Assembly: GCF_002160515.1 (NCBI RefSeq)
Contig: NZ_NFKS01000007.1
Coordinates: forward strand, 51,973 to 115,972
Length of the DNA stretch: 64,000 bases
Reading direction: 5' to 3'
DNA from: Anaeromassilibacillus sp. An172
GTDB taxonomy: Bacteria; Bacillota; Clostridia; Oscillospirales; Acutalibacteraceae
Below the pieces are notes generated by a model. It was not told the origin of the DNA and searched no databases. It saw only the letters and a list, made by a program, of their open reading frames with translations. The first letter of the stretch is position 1; every line of letters starts with the position of its first letter. Below are positions 25,448 to 33,825 of this stretch, one piece after another. Position numbers and translations under genes: made by a program.

Positions 25448-26180
25448 AGCTTGTTTTCATCTCCGGAAAAATATCTGTTTTAAATGTCCTTGAAACTGTT
25501 TTTTCATTAAAACAGCTTTCAGTATCTCCCCAGCACACAAGGGTTTTATTTATCATTATCACCGAGTCGAAATACTTTTTTACAGTATTCAAGTCGTGGT
25601 GAACCACAACCACTGTTCCGCCCTGTTCTCTGATTTCTCTGAGCATTTCCACAATGACTTTTTCCGTGGCGGCGTCCACTCCCTTAAATGGTTCATCCAA
25701 GAAATACAGCTTTGCCTGCTGAGCCAAGGCTCGGGCGAGAAATACCCTTTGTTCCTGTCCTCCCGACAACGTCCCAATCTGTCTGTGGATATATTTTTCC
25801 ATTCCAACTTTTTTAAGCATTTCAAAAGCTATTTCCCTGTCTTTTTTCTTAGGTCTTTTAAACCATCCCAAGTGAGGATATCTGCCCATCAACGCCACAT
25901 CGAAAACCGTAACAGGAAAGTCCCTGTCTGTGCTTCCGGTCTGGGGAACATAGGCAATTTTTGTTTTTCTCTCCTTGTCCTCAAAACCAAAGGTCACTTC
26001 GCCGGAAAGAGGCTTTAACAATCCCATAATCGCCTTTAGAAAAGTTGTTTTTCCCGCCCCGTTTGGCCCGATTATAGCGGTAAGGCTTCCCTTTTTTATT
26101 TCTCCGGTTATATTCTCCAAAACCGGCTTGCCGTCATAGGCGACGGTGAGATTTTTCACACTTAGTACCGGATTTTCCAT
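25440..26180 (-). CDS. Metal ABC transporter ATP-binding protein (TroB/ZnuC family)
   Basis: ATPase of the importer, 246 residues: Walker A GPNGAGKT (about 37-44), Q-loop YVPQTG, signature LSGGQEQR (about 140-147), Walker B LYFLDEPFKGVD and switch HHDLNTVKKY. The Q-loop segment and FKGVDAATEK are typical of the metal (class C) subfamily. Its start overlaps the stop of the binding-protein gene by one base. Confidence 0.92.
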   Translation of the reverse strand: MENPVLSVKNLTVAYDGKPVLENITGEIKKGSLTAIIGPNGAGKTTFLKAIMGLLKPLSGEVTFGFEDKERKTKIAYVPQTGSTDRDFPVTVFDVALMGRYPHLGWFKRPKKKDREIAFEMLKKVGMEKYIHRQIGTLSGGQEQRVFLARALAQQAKLYFLDEPFKGVDAATEKVIVEMLREIREQGGTVVVVHHDLNTVKKYFDSVIMINKTLVCWGDTESCFNEKTVSRTFKTDIFPEMKTSYD

Positions 26181-27139
26181 CAGCTCAACTCCCTGACTAT
26201 GGTGTCTACATTGCTTTTTACTGCCTTTATATAGGTTTCTCCGCCGTTTTCCTCATCGCCTAAGGAATCAGAGTAAAGCTGTCCCCCTATTTTTGTTTCA
26301 AATCCTTTATTTTGCACCGCTTCGCACAAGGCGTTTATCGTGGCCTTTGGCAGAGAATTTTCCGCAAACACCGCTTTTATTTTATTGTCTGAAATAAACT
26401 TTGCCATAAGGCTTATATCCTTAGTTCCGGTTTGGGCGTCGGTGCTTATACCTTGCAAGCCCTCAACCTGAAATCCATAAGCTTTTCCGAAATAGCCGAA
26501 AGCGTCATGAGCCGTTACAAGTATTCTTTTTTCCTCCGGCAATTCTTTTAATTTATCCTCTATATAAATTTCCAAGTCATCAAGCTCACCCAGATAATTT
26601 CTGAGATTTTCCTCATAATATATACTGTTTTTTGGGTCGGCATCGCAAAGACTTTTACTTACATGCTCTGCGGCTTCCTTCCATATTGAAACGTCAAACC
26701 ATATATGTGGGTCGTAAACTCCCGATGATGTTTCTATGAGGTGTGAGGTTTCCACTCCGTCGGAAGCGCAGATAACGGTTTTTCCCATGGAACTGAGGTT
26801 TTCAAAAATATCCCCCATTTTGCCCTCAAGATGCAGACCGTTGTATATGACCACGTCGCTGTTTTCCATTGTAAAAACGTCGCCTGCTCCCGCCTGATAA
26901 AGATGAGGGTCAACTCCGCTTCCCATAAGTCCCGTAACCTCCGCTTTGTCCCCTGCAATATTTTTCACCATATCACAGAGCATAGTGGTTGTTGTGACTA
27001 TCTTTATTTTATCGGCCTCTTCTTCCCTTTCCTCTCCTGTGCCGAAAACCCCATAGCCAAAAGAAAACAGGAAAACCGCAAAAACCACAATCAATGTGGG
27101 AATTTCTTTTTTAAAAATTTTTGAATATTTTTCCTCCAA
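26180..27139 (-). CDS. Metal-binding protein of ABC importer (TroA-like)
   Basis: Cluster A-I solute-binding protein of 319 residues, anchored by an N-terminal membrane segment (about 13-30) without a lipobox Cys. Ligand candidates are His in GVDPHLYQAG, His in YDPHIWFD, His in VTAHDAFGYFGKAYG and Asp in LYSDSLG. The His-His-His-Asp set matches TroA, which handles zinc, manganese and iron; Mn-specific PsaA/MntC types have Glu in third place. There is no His-rich loop, unlike many zinc-only ZnuA proteins. First gene of the four-gene operon; TTG start behind AAAGGGG. A 7-11-7 inverted repeat at about 27202-27226 could be an operator. Confidence 0.88.
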   Translation of the reverse strand: MEEKYSKIFKKEIPTLIVVFAVFLFSFGYGVFGTGEEREEEADKIKIVTTTTMLCDMVKNIAGDKAEVTGLMGSGVDPHLYQAGAGDVFTMENSDVVIYNGLHLEGKMGDIFENLSSMGKTVICASDGVETSHLIETSSGVYDPHIWFDVSIWKEAAEHVSKSLCDADPKNSIYYEENLRNYLGELDDLEIYIEDKLKELPEEKRILVTAHDAFGYFGKAYGFQVEGLQGISTDAQTGTKDISLMAKFISDNKIKAVFAENSLPKATINALCEAVQNKGFETKIGGQLYSDSLGDEENGGETYIKAVKSNVDTIVRELS

Positions 27140-27269
27140 AGCTTTTCGCCCCTTTTAATTCTCTATGTCAATATATGACGGAGGGTTAAAAGGTGTTAAT
27201 ACTTTTATAGTCTAATAGTAAAAGTGGATTGTATATTTACCCCCTATGTAATAGGTTAATTTTTATTTA

Positions 27270-27309
27270 AAAAAATAGGCTCTATCACAAACTTAATTGT
27301 GACAGAGCC
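27270..27309 (-). terminator. Terminator hairpin closing the repeat pair
   Basis: On the minus strand GGCTCTGTCACAA pairs with TTGTGATAGAGCC and is followed by TATTTTTTT. It ends the HAD-gene transcript. A sister hairpin with a TTTTTT run ends the neighbouring repeat at about 27389-27422. Confidence 0.8.
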
Positions 27310-27390
27310 ATTGTTATTTCTAAAACTAACGTCTCACCCGGCGTGTAACTACGTCTATTTCTTAATCAAACCTCTGCACGCCGGAAATAA
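27273..27390 (-). repeat. Structured repeat element, copy 4, with terminator
   Basis: Minus-strand copy of the family seen at 3.2-3.6 kb: TTTATTTCCG opening, stem CCGGCGTG (27384-27377) with CACGCCGG (27345-27338), closing CGGGTGAGACG, a GAAATAACAATGGCTC block, then the terminator hairpin. Period to copy 5 is 115 bp. Together with copy 5 it fills the 343-bp gap 27140-27482; the rest of that gap is AT-rich leader of the metal operon. Confidence 0.75.
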
Positions 27391-27507
27391 AAAACTCTGC
27401 CACAAACTTAATTGTGACAGAGCCATTGTCATTTCTAAACTCAAGGTCTCGCCCGGCGTGTGATGACGTTTATTTCTTGCAGTCACCCCTGCACGCCGGA
27501 TATAAAA
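27389..27507 (-). repeat. Structured repeat element, copy 5, with terminator
   Basis: Minus-strand copy overlapping the end of the HAD gene: opening TTTATATCCG, stem CCGGCGTG (27499-27492) with CACGCCGG (27460-27453), closing CGGGCGAGACCTT, GAAATGACAATGGCTC block and a CTCTGTCACAA/TTGTGGCAGAG hairpin with TTTTTT. The HAD stop codon lies in the loop of the stem. Confidence 0.75.
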
Positions 27508-28340
27508 AACTTTTGGCGGACATTTTCAAAGTAGAGTTTGTCGCAGACGGCAATCTTGCGGATAATATTTTTTATTGTCATCTCAAGACTGCTGTTTTCG
27601 GAGTAGTCGGCGGGGAAAATATAGTCAACTCTTCCACGCTTTAAAAGCTCTCTGACCTTTGGGTTGTCGTTTTGATAAACAGCTATTGCCTGACCGCCGT
27701 AGGACTTCATCATCTTCATGCAGGGCACATCGGAAAGTCCGTCGCCTATGTAAACCATGTTGGTGAATGGCACTCGCTTTACGCTGTCGGGCATGGAACG
27801 GTTTAAGTCCTCGTCGTTGGAAACATCCAAAACGCCTTTGTTTATTCTGTAGACAAACTGGGTTTTGTTTGTGTAGTTTACCGCAGTTATGGGCCATACA
27901 GCCTGCTTTGTTTCATCGTCGTAATAAAACTCACAGGCGAAAATTTTCTTAAACTTGTGGCTTATGGATGTTCCCTCGATTATCTCTTTAAGTCCCGAGG
28001 AAATTACATAATGCTCTACCTGTACGCCTTGACTTTTTCCGAACTCGTCTATTCTGTCAAACCACGTGTCAAGTCCCTTGAAAAGCTCTACGCTTTTGCC
28101 TTGGTTTACCAAAGTTTCCCTGAAAACGGGGACGTTTTTTCTTTTGGCTTCCCTAATCATTGTGTACATGTAGGCAAGAACGCTGTCCATTTCCTTTTCC
28201 CTGCCGAATATATTGGCTTCCTGCCAAAACTGTGAGGAGGTCATGCCGAGGCTGGGTATGAACTGATAGTCCTGCATATCCCTTGTACAAAGGGTTTTGT
28301 CAAAATCGTACATTATAGCCGCAATGGATTTTTCTGACAT
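27483..28340 (-). CDS. HAD-superfamily phosphatase
   Basis: Predicted phosphohydrolase of 285 residues. Motif I is YDFDKTLC (nucleophile Asp12, acid Asp14), motif II is VISSGLKEI, and motif IV is YIGDGLSDVPCM. The helical cap inserted after motif I and the overall order resemble phosphoserine-phosphatase-like HADs, but the substrate cannot be told. The last codons and the stop are supplied by a structured repeat element, so the end of the protein (FISGVQG) has probably been replaced or extended by it. It seems monocistronic, ended by the repeat's terminators. Confidence 0.85.
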   Translation of the reverse strand: MSEKSIAAIMYDFDKTLCTRDMQDYQFIPSLGMTSSQFWQEANIFGREKEMDSVLAYMYTMIREAKRKNVPVFRETLVNQGKSVELFKGLDTWFDRIDEFGKSQGVQVEHYVISSGLKEIIEGTSISHKFKKIFACEFYYDDETKQAVWPITAVNYTNKTQFVYRINKGVLDVSNDEDLNRSMPDSVKRVPFTNMVYIGDGLSDVPCMKMMKSYGGQAIAVYQNDNPKVRELLKRGRVDYIFPADYSENSSLEMTIKNIIRKIAVCDKLYFENVRQKFFISGVQG

Positions 28341-28373
28341 GACTGCTCTCCTCTCCTATTTACACAGGAAAAA

Positions 28374-29336
28374 TTATCCCTGATATGTTGTGATTTCAAC
28401 TGATGTTACAATAACATCGTCGTAAGGCTTGTTTGTTTCGGAATCTGTCTCAACAGCGGCAATAGCGTCTACAACATCCATTCCCTCAAATACCTGAGCA
28501 AATACTGTGTGACCTCTGTCAACTGCGTTGTATGCGCCGTCAAGTGATGGGTTGCCGCCGTACCGGTTGTAAAGCTCCTTTACTTCCTCCGGAACGGATT
28601 CAGGATTATAGCAGTATGAACCGTACATTCCTGCAAAGTAGTCTGCAACGCCCTGTGCATGGTACATTGAAAGACCCTCATACATGTATTCCCACTGCTT
28701 CTGAAGTGCATCCCAGTCAATATTTTCAGGGCCTGCCTGGTTTATAAAGAACTGGCTTCCGTTTGTGTCACGGCCTGAGTTTGCCATAGCTACTGCGCCT
28801 CTCAGGTTCAAAAGCTTGTCGCAGAACTCATCCTCAAGGATTTCATCATTGTAGGTAGAACCGCCTGTGCCGTCTCCGTTCTCAAAGTCGCCGCCCTGAA
28901 TCATAAAGTCGTCTATAACTCTGTGGAAAATAGTGTTGTCATATTTACCTGCCTTAGCAAGCTCAATAAAGTTGTTTACTGTGTTAGGAGCATTTTCCGG
29001 GAAGAGTCTTAAAGAAATATCGCCCATAGATGTGTGGATAATTGCGATTGTTTCTCCAACCTCCGGCATTTCAAGCTGGTATCCGTAGTCGTGCTCTGTA
29101 TCTTCCTTGTAGGACTTTCCTACTACTTCGGCAACTTCATCAAGGTCTGCCGGGTCATAGGTAGCTTCTTCTGTTGCGCCCTCTTCGGTAGTTGATGCTT
29201 CTGTTGTTGTCTGTGCTGACTCGTCTGTTGATGTTGTTTCATTATTATCGCCTGAACATCCTGCCATTGAAAAAGCGGAAGCTGCCGCCATCATTACAGC
29301 AAGCATTACGCTTATGATTTTCTTTGAATTTTTCAT
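28374..29336 (-). CDS. Cyclophilin-type peptidyl-prolyl isomerase lipoprotein
   Basis: Surface-anchored folding catalyst of 320 residues. A signal peptide ends in a lipobox (FSMAGC), followed by a Ser/Thr/Glu-rich linker (about 28-65) and a cyclophilin domain. The domain has FHRVIDDFMIQGGDF, GSQFFINQ and the late HTVFAQVFEGMDVVDAI, with the catalytic Arg in FHRV. Between the second and last motifs there is an extra ~65-residue segment rich in Tyr and Trp that short cyclophilins lack. An ATG at 29354 is in frame, but the one at 29336 is better spaced from AAAGGAAAG. It probably folds exported proteins outside the membrane. Confidence 0.92.
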   Translation of the reverse strand: MKNSKKIISVMLAVMMAAASAFSMAGCSGDNNETTSTDESAQTTTEASTTEEGATEEATYDPADLDEVAEVVGKSYKEDTEHDYGYQLEMPEVGETIAIIHTSMGDISLRLFPENAPNTVNNFIELAKAGKYDNTIFHRVIDDFMIQGGDFENGDGTGGSTYNDEILEDEFCDKLLNLRGAVAMANSGRDTNGSQFFINQAGPENIDWDALQKQWEYMYEGLSMYHAQGVADYFAGMYGSYCYNPESVPEEVKELYNRYGGNPSLDGAYNAVDRGHTVFAQVFEGMDVVDAIAAVETDSETNKPYDDVIVTSVEITTYQG

Positions 29337-29542
29337 TGTGTTCTTTCCTTTCATTATCCTTTGACCATATATATCTTTTGTTGCAAAAATAGGTCTGCAC
29401 CATATATTTTATTATAAAATTACTACAATTTCAATAGAACTTGAATTTTACTTTCAAAATTCAAAAAAGCGTCACATTGGTTATATTAGGAAAAATCTTT
29501 TCATAGTATATTGAGAAAAGATAACAAAACGGAGGCGTTAAA

Positions 29543-30472
29543 ATGACAGCATATTTACCGGAAGGAAATCTAATAAACACAGAAGAAAACCGAAACAGCC
29601 TTAAAAACCTCCAAACCCTGGGTGACGCCATGCGTGAGGAAAAAATATTAGAGGCGGTGGCGGTGGTCTGCGACGCAAAGCACAATTTAATTGTGGATTT
29701 GGGCGGAATTAAAGGAATTATCCCACGTGAAGAAGGTGCGGCAGGAATAAAAGAAGGCACTGTCAGGGATATCGCCGTTATCTCAAGGGTAAACCGCCCG
29801 GTTTGTTTTGTGATTACGGAAATAACCGCCGATGAAAACGGTTCTCCCCTCATTGTACTATCAAGGGAAAAGGCTCAGAAAAAATGCATGGAAAACTACA
29901 CAAGCCGCCTGAGAAAAGGCGACGTTATCCCTGCAAAGATAACCCATTTGGAGCAGTTCGGAGCCTTTGCTGATATAGGCTGCGGAATTGTGGCTCTTTT
30001 GCCCATTGACTCAATTTCAGTTTCAAGAATTGAACATCCCAAAGAGAGATTTTATCCCGGCATGGATATAAAGGCAGTGGTGAAATCCATAGAAAACGGA
30101 AGAATTTCTTTAAGCCATAAAGAGCTTTTGGGAACATGGGAAGAAAACGCCCAAAGATTTACACCGGGAGAAACAGTCACGGGAATTGTCCGTTCAGTAG
30201 AAAACTACGGGGCATTTGTGGAGCTTTCCCCAAACCTTGCAGGACTGGCGGAAACAAAAGAGGGCGTCAAGGTAGGTCAGCAGGCAAGCGTTTACATAAA
30301 GAGCATTATCCCATCTAAAATGAAAATAAAGCTTATTATAATCGATACATTCCCATACAGCTACAGTCCCCATACTCCGGAATACTTCTTTAACGGCGAC
30401 AGAATGGAAAGCTTTATGTATTCCCCTGAGGGCTGTGAAAAAATTATCTGCACGGATTTTTCCGATGACTGA
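29543..30472 (+). CDS. S1 RNA-binding domain protein (S1/RpsA-like)
   Basis: RNA-binding protein of 309 residues with an S1-like N-terminal part (about 30-105) and two clear S1 domains (about 123-195, PAKITHLEQFGAFADIGCG; about 205-265, GIVRSVENYGAFVELSPN). This is shorter than Gram-negative S1 and resembles the S1-like proteins of Clostridia, whose ribosome role is not settled. The last ~45 residues hold no known domain. ACGGAGG ribosome site. Monocistronic; an rmuC promoter follows. Confidence 0.8.
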   Translation: MTAYLPEGNLINTEENRNSLKNLQTLGDAMREEKILEAVAVVCDAKHNLIVDLGGIKGIIPREEGAAGIKEGTVRDIAVISRVNRPVCFVITEITADENGSPLIVLSREKAQKKCMENYTSRLRKGDVIPAKITHLEQFGAFADIGCGIVALLPIDSISVSRIEHPKERFYPGMDIKAVVKSIENGRISLSHKELLGTWEENAQRFTPGETVTGIVRSVENYGAFVELSPNLAGLAETKEGVKVGQQASVYIKSIIPSKMKIKLIIIDTFPYSYSPHTPEYFFNGDRMESFMYSPEGCEKIICTDFSDD

Positions 30473-30512
30473 AAAATAATAAAACATATTTCAACAAAAT
30501 AACAGTCTGCAA

Positions 30513-30541
30513 TTGACATCGAACATTTGTTATGGTATTAT
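30513..30541 (+). promoter_or_regulatory. Promoter of rmuC
   Basis: Perfect TTGACA (30513-30518), 17-bp spacer, TATTAT (30536-30541). It ends 28 bp before the ATG and argues against the longer reading frame. Confidence 0.8.
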
Positions 30542-30569
30542 CATCTTAGTAATTATAAGAGGTGATAAT

Positions 30570-31808
30570 ATGAACGATGTACTGACATGGATTTTGGCTG
30601 TGGCAGTGATTATCCTTGCCGCAGCCGTCGTGTATCTTTTGTTCTCAAAAAAGAACGGTTCATCAGGTGGTATTTCCGAAAAGGCTCTCACCGACGCCCT
30701 TTACAAAAACAATCAGGCGTTACGTCAGGAGATGCAGAAAACCACCCAGCAGAGCATTTCTTCAATGGGAAACATGCTTTCCGTAAACCAGCAGAATTTC
30801 TCCGCTTCACAGACGGAAAAGCTTATGCAGCTGGAACAGCGACTTGGCACCTTTTCTTCGGACAACCAGCAGAAGCTGGAACAGATACGTCAGACCGTTG
30901 AAAAACGCCTTGAGTTTATCAGGGATGAAAACAGCCAAAAGCTGGAACAAATGAGGGCGACCGTTGACGAAAAGCTTCAAAAAACACTGGAAGAAAAAAT
31001 GACACGCTCTTTCTCCCTTGTTACAGAAAGGCTGGAACAGGTTTACAAGGGACTTGGAGAAATGCAGAATCTCGCCGCAGGTGTGGGAGATTTGAAAAAG
31101 GTTCTCTCCAACGTAAAGACAAGGGGTATTTTGGGAGAGCTTCAGCTTTCCGCCATACTCAAGGAGATACTTTCACCGGAGCAGTACTGCGAAAATGTGG
31201 TTACTGTTCCCAAGTCAAAAAATCCCGTGGAATTTGCGGTAAAGCTTCCGGCTGAGGACAACGGCTTTATATATCTTCCTATAGACTCAAAGTTTCCCGG
31301 CGACACCTACACAGTCCTTGTGGATGCATACGAACAGGGCGACAAGGCAAAAATCGATGAGGCGGCAAAGGCTCTTGTTTCAAGACTTAAAAGTGAAGCC
31401 CGTGACATTCACGAAAAATATGTATGCCCGCCCTATACAACAGATTTTGCAATTCTTTTCCTGCCCTTTGAGGGACTTTATGCGGAAGCTGTAAACCGTG
31501 GAATGGTTGAAATTTTACAGCGTGAGTACAAAATAAACCTTGCAGGCCCCAGCACCATGGCGGCTTTGCTTAACAGCCTGCAAATGGGCTTTAAAACATT
31601 GGCTGTTCAAAAGCGAAGCGCACAGGTTTGGGAGGTTTTAAGCTCTGTTAAAGGTGAGTTCGACAAGTTTTCAACTGTTTTGGAAAACACACAGCAAAGA
31701 TTGGAACAGGCAAACAACGAGCTGGACAAGCTGGTTGGAGTCCGCACAAGACAGATTCAGAGAAAACTGGAAAAGCTCCAGAGTGACAGCACGGATTCAC
31801 AGATTTAA
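30570..31808 (+). CDS. rmuC: DNA recombination protein RmuC
   Basis: Predicted DNA-repair nuclease-like protein of 412 residues. It has an N-terminal membrane anchor (about 5-24), a long Gln/Glu-rich coiled coil (about 45-190) and the conserved RmuC domain (GVGDLKKVLSNVKTRGILGE, then FIYLPIDSKFPGD, a PD-(D/E)xK-like region, and CPPYTTDFAILFLPFEGLY). RmuC limits inversions at short inverted repeats in E. coli. The ATG at 30570 follows AGAGGTGAT. The frame can be read from 30513, but that codon is the -35 box itself. Confidence 0.92.
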   Translation: MNDVLTWILAVAVIILAAAVVYLLFSKKNGSSGGISEKALTDALYKNNQALRQEMQKTTQQSISSMGNMLSVNQQNFSASQTEKLMQLEQRLGTFSSDNQQKLEQIRQTVEKRLEFIRDENSQKLEQMRATVDEKLQKTLEEKMTRSFSLVTERLEQVYKGLGEMQNLAAGVGDLKKVLSNVKTRGILGELQLSAILKEILSPEQYCENVVTVPKSKNPVEFAVKLPAEDNGFIYLPIDSKFPGDTYTVLVDAYEQGDKAKIDEAAKALVSRLKSEARDIHEKYVCPPYTTDFAILFLPFEGLYAEAVNRGMVEILQREYKINLAGPSTMAALLNSLQMGFKTLAVQKRSAQVWEVLSSVKGEFDKFSTVLENTQQRLEQANNELDKLVGVRTRQIQRKLEKLQSDSTDSQI

Positions 31809-31886
31809 TTATAATTTTTTAAAAATCATTCACTCTGTAAAAGCTGGTAAGTTTTAAATATTGTGCAATAAATGTTTAAAAATCTC

Positions 31887-31915
31887 TTGTTTTTTTCATT
31901 AAAAAGGTGTATCAT
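31887..31915 (+). promoter_or_regulatory. Candidate promoter of galE
   Basis: TTGTTT (31887-31892), 17-bp spacer, TATCAT (31910-31915), 47 bp before the ATG. The mgl/gal operator motif is not present here. Confidence 0.5.
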
Positions 31916-31962
31916 TTTAGTGTAAAAAAGGTTTAGAAGCCTTAATAAAGGAGAGATTTGAA

Positions 31963-32976
31963 ATGAACATTTTATTGACAGGCGGAGCCGGCTACATCGG
32001 TACTCATACTTGCATCGAGCTTTACAAGGCTGGTCACACTGCTGTTATCGTAGACAACTTCTGCAACAGCAGCCCTGAAGCAGTAAAAAGAGTTGAAGAG
32101 CTTATCGGACAGAAAGTACCTCTTTACAATGTAGACGTATGCGACTTCGAGCCTCTTGACAAAGTGTTTGAGGAAAACAAGATTGACGCAGTTATCCACT
32201 TTGCAGGACTTAAGGCTGTTGGCGAAAGCGTATCTATTCCGATTAAATATTACAGAAACAATATCGACTCCACACTTACACTTCTCGAAGTTATGAAGAA
32301 GCACGGAGTTCACAACATCGTATTCAGTTCTTCCGCAACAGTTTACGGTATTCCTGAGACAGTTCCTCTCGTAGAAACAATGCCAACAAGCTGCACCAAC
32401 CCATACGGCTGGACAAAGCTTATGATTGAGCAGATTCTCAAGGATGCATGCGTTGCTGACCCTGACCTCTCTGTTGTTCTTCTCAGATACTTCAACCCAA
32501 TCGGTGCTCACGAGAGCGGAAGAATCGGTGAGAATCCAAACGGTATTCCAAACAACCTTATGCCTTACATAACACAGGTTGCTGTTGGCAAGCTTAAATG
32601 CTTGGGCGTATTCGGAAATGACTACCCAACACACGACGGTACAGGTGTTCGTGACTTTATCCATGTTGTTGACCTTGCAAAGGGCCACGTTAAGGCTATC
32701 GACTATGCTGACGCTCATAAGGGTGCAGAGGTATTCAACCTGGGTACAGGTACAGGTTACAGCGTTCTTGACATCGTAAATGCATTCCAGAAGGTTAACG
32801 GCGTTGAAATTCCTTACGAAATCAAGCCACGCCGCCCAGGCGATATCGCAGAGTGCTATGCAGATCCTAAGAAGGCTTACGAAGGCCTTGGCTGGAAAGC
32901 AGAAAAGACTCTCGAGGACATGTGCCGTGATTCATGGCACTGGCAGTCAAGCAATCCTAACGGATACGAGGCTTAA
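31963..32976 (+). CDS. galE: UDP-glucose 4-epimerase
   Basis: Interconverts UDP-galactose and UDP-glucose in the Leloir pathway and in cell-surface polysaccharide synthesis. The short-chain dehydrogenase fold of 337 residues has the NAD motif TGGAGYIGTH, the catalytic SSSATVYG and YGWTK (Tyr-x-x-x-Lys), and the C-terminal RRPGDIAECYADP. It lies 24 kb from galK/galM and has its own promoter and terminator, so constitutive use for surface sugars as well as galactose catabolism is likely. AAAGGAGAG ribosome site. Confidence 0.97.
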   Translation: MNILLTGGAGYIGTHTCIELYKAGHTAVIVDNFCNSSPEAVKRVEELIGQKVPLYNVDVCDFEPLDKVFEENKIDAVIHFAGLKAVGESVSIPIKYYRNNIDSTLTLLEVMKKHGVHNIVFSSSATVYGIPETVPLVETMPTSCTNPYGWTKLMIEQILKDACVADPDLSVVLLRYFNPIGAHESGRIGENPNGIPNNLMPYITQVAVGKLKCLGVFGNDYPTHDGTGVRDFIHVVDLAKGHVKAIDYADAHKGAEVFNLGTGTGYSVLDIVNAFQKVNGVEIPYEIKPRRPGDIAECYADPKKAYEGLGWKAEKTLEDMCRDSWHWQSSNPNGYEA

Positions 32977-33002
32977 TTGCTCCCCTTAAATTAAACTAAA
33001 AA

Positions 33003-33036
33003 TAACGAAGGTCATATTTTATGGCCTTCGTTTTCT
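33003..33036. terminator. Terminator of galE
   Basis: Stem AACGAAGG(T)CAT with ATGGCCTTCGTT, then TTCTTTT. It overlaps the last codons of the converging gene ending at 33012. Confidence 0.8.
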
Positions 33037-33581
33037 TTTGCATAATTCTTTGTTTTTTCTGTAAATCTCACATCGAAAAATTCACCTATGCGTTTTATAA
33101 AATCATCCCTTTTTATCATCACAATGGTAAAAAACAAAAGTGATGCTGTACCTAAAATAATGGGATAAAGGGCAGGGTTACAGAAATTTAGCATTATAAC
33201 TGCGTCCTCATTTTCAAGGGAGATACCAAAGCCCCACAGCACCGAGGATATACAGGAAATAAGAAGTGAAATTGATGTTATCACCCTAAAGAAAAAACCG
33301 GAATACCAAAGATAAAAATTCTTTTTAAAATTGAATATCACCGAAAAAAGAAATGTCATCACCATTCCGCCGCTTCCAATAAAAAGGATTTCAAAGGTTT
33401 CAAGTCCAATGGAGGAACAAAGCACCGAGGGCGTTGGAAAAATCTCCACGGACAAAACCTCCGCTCCTGCTAAAATAGAGAAAAAGGCATGTCCGCCCTC
33501 GTGTACCAAAGGAAAAACAAGGTAAATCAAAACAAAGGAAATCAGTAAAATTTTCAACAGTTTAATCAAATCTCGAGCCAT
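33012..33581 (-). CDS. Small M50-like membrane metalloprotease
   Basis: Membrane protein of 189 residues. The first hydrophobic segment ends in VHEGGHAFFSILAGA, an HExxH zinc motif placed in the membrane as in site-2 proteases (M50), followed by further segments (about 60-83, 90-118, 130-155). The second M50 motif that supplies the Asp ligand is not obvious; Asp in LENEDAV or the NPALYPI loop are weak candidates. It could be an intramembrane protease or a non-catalytic relative. Start behind GAGGTGA. It is a single gene facing galE and sharing its terminator. Confidence 0.6.
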   Translation of the reverse strand: MARDLIKLLKILLISFVLIYLVFPLVHEGGHAFFSILAGAEVLSVEIFPTPSVLCSSIGLETFEILFIGSGGMVMTFLFSVIFNFKKNFYLWYSGFFFRVITSISLLISCISSVLWGFGISLENEDAVIMLNFCNPALYPIILGTASLLFFTIVMIKRDDFIKRIGEFFDVRFTEKTKNYAKENEGHKI

Positions 33582-33759
33582 TGTATCACCTCAATTATAT
33601 TATGGATAATTTATCCGTAATTATTGAGATTTTTAATTTTTTCGTGACCGGTTAACTCTTTACTTTACAAAACAAAAGAAGTGTAATAATTTTATATTTT
33701 ATCTGAAATTATGTTGCAAATTTAATCTATTTTTCTCCTGTAATACACAAAAGATCTTA

Positions 33760-33788
33760 TTGCTTTAAATTTATAGGTATGATAATAT
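33760..33788 (+). promoter_or_regulatory. Promoter of the PHP phosphoesterase gene
   Basis: TTGCTT (33760-33765), 17-bp spacer, TAATAT (33783-33788), 37 bp before the ATG. The rest of 33582-33759 shows nothing clear. Confidence 0.6.
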
Positions 33789-33825
33789 AGATACGAATAA
33801 AAATCTAAAAAAGAAGATGGTTTAA

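Noticed and set aside
26180..27139. Strict zinc importer (znuA)
   Set aside because: No His-rich loop, and the fourth ligand Asp plus two permeases fit the broader TroABCD type, so no metal is assigned.
31972..32718. 248-residue open frame antisense to galE
   Set aside because: Mirror of galE codon usage, no ribosome site, no family resemblance.
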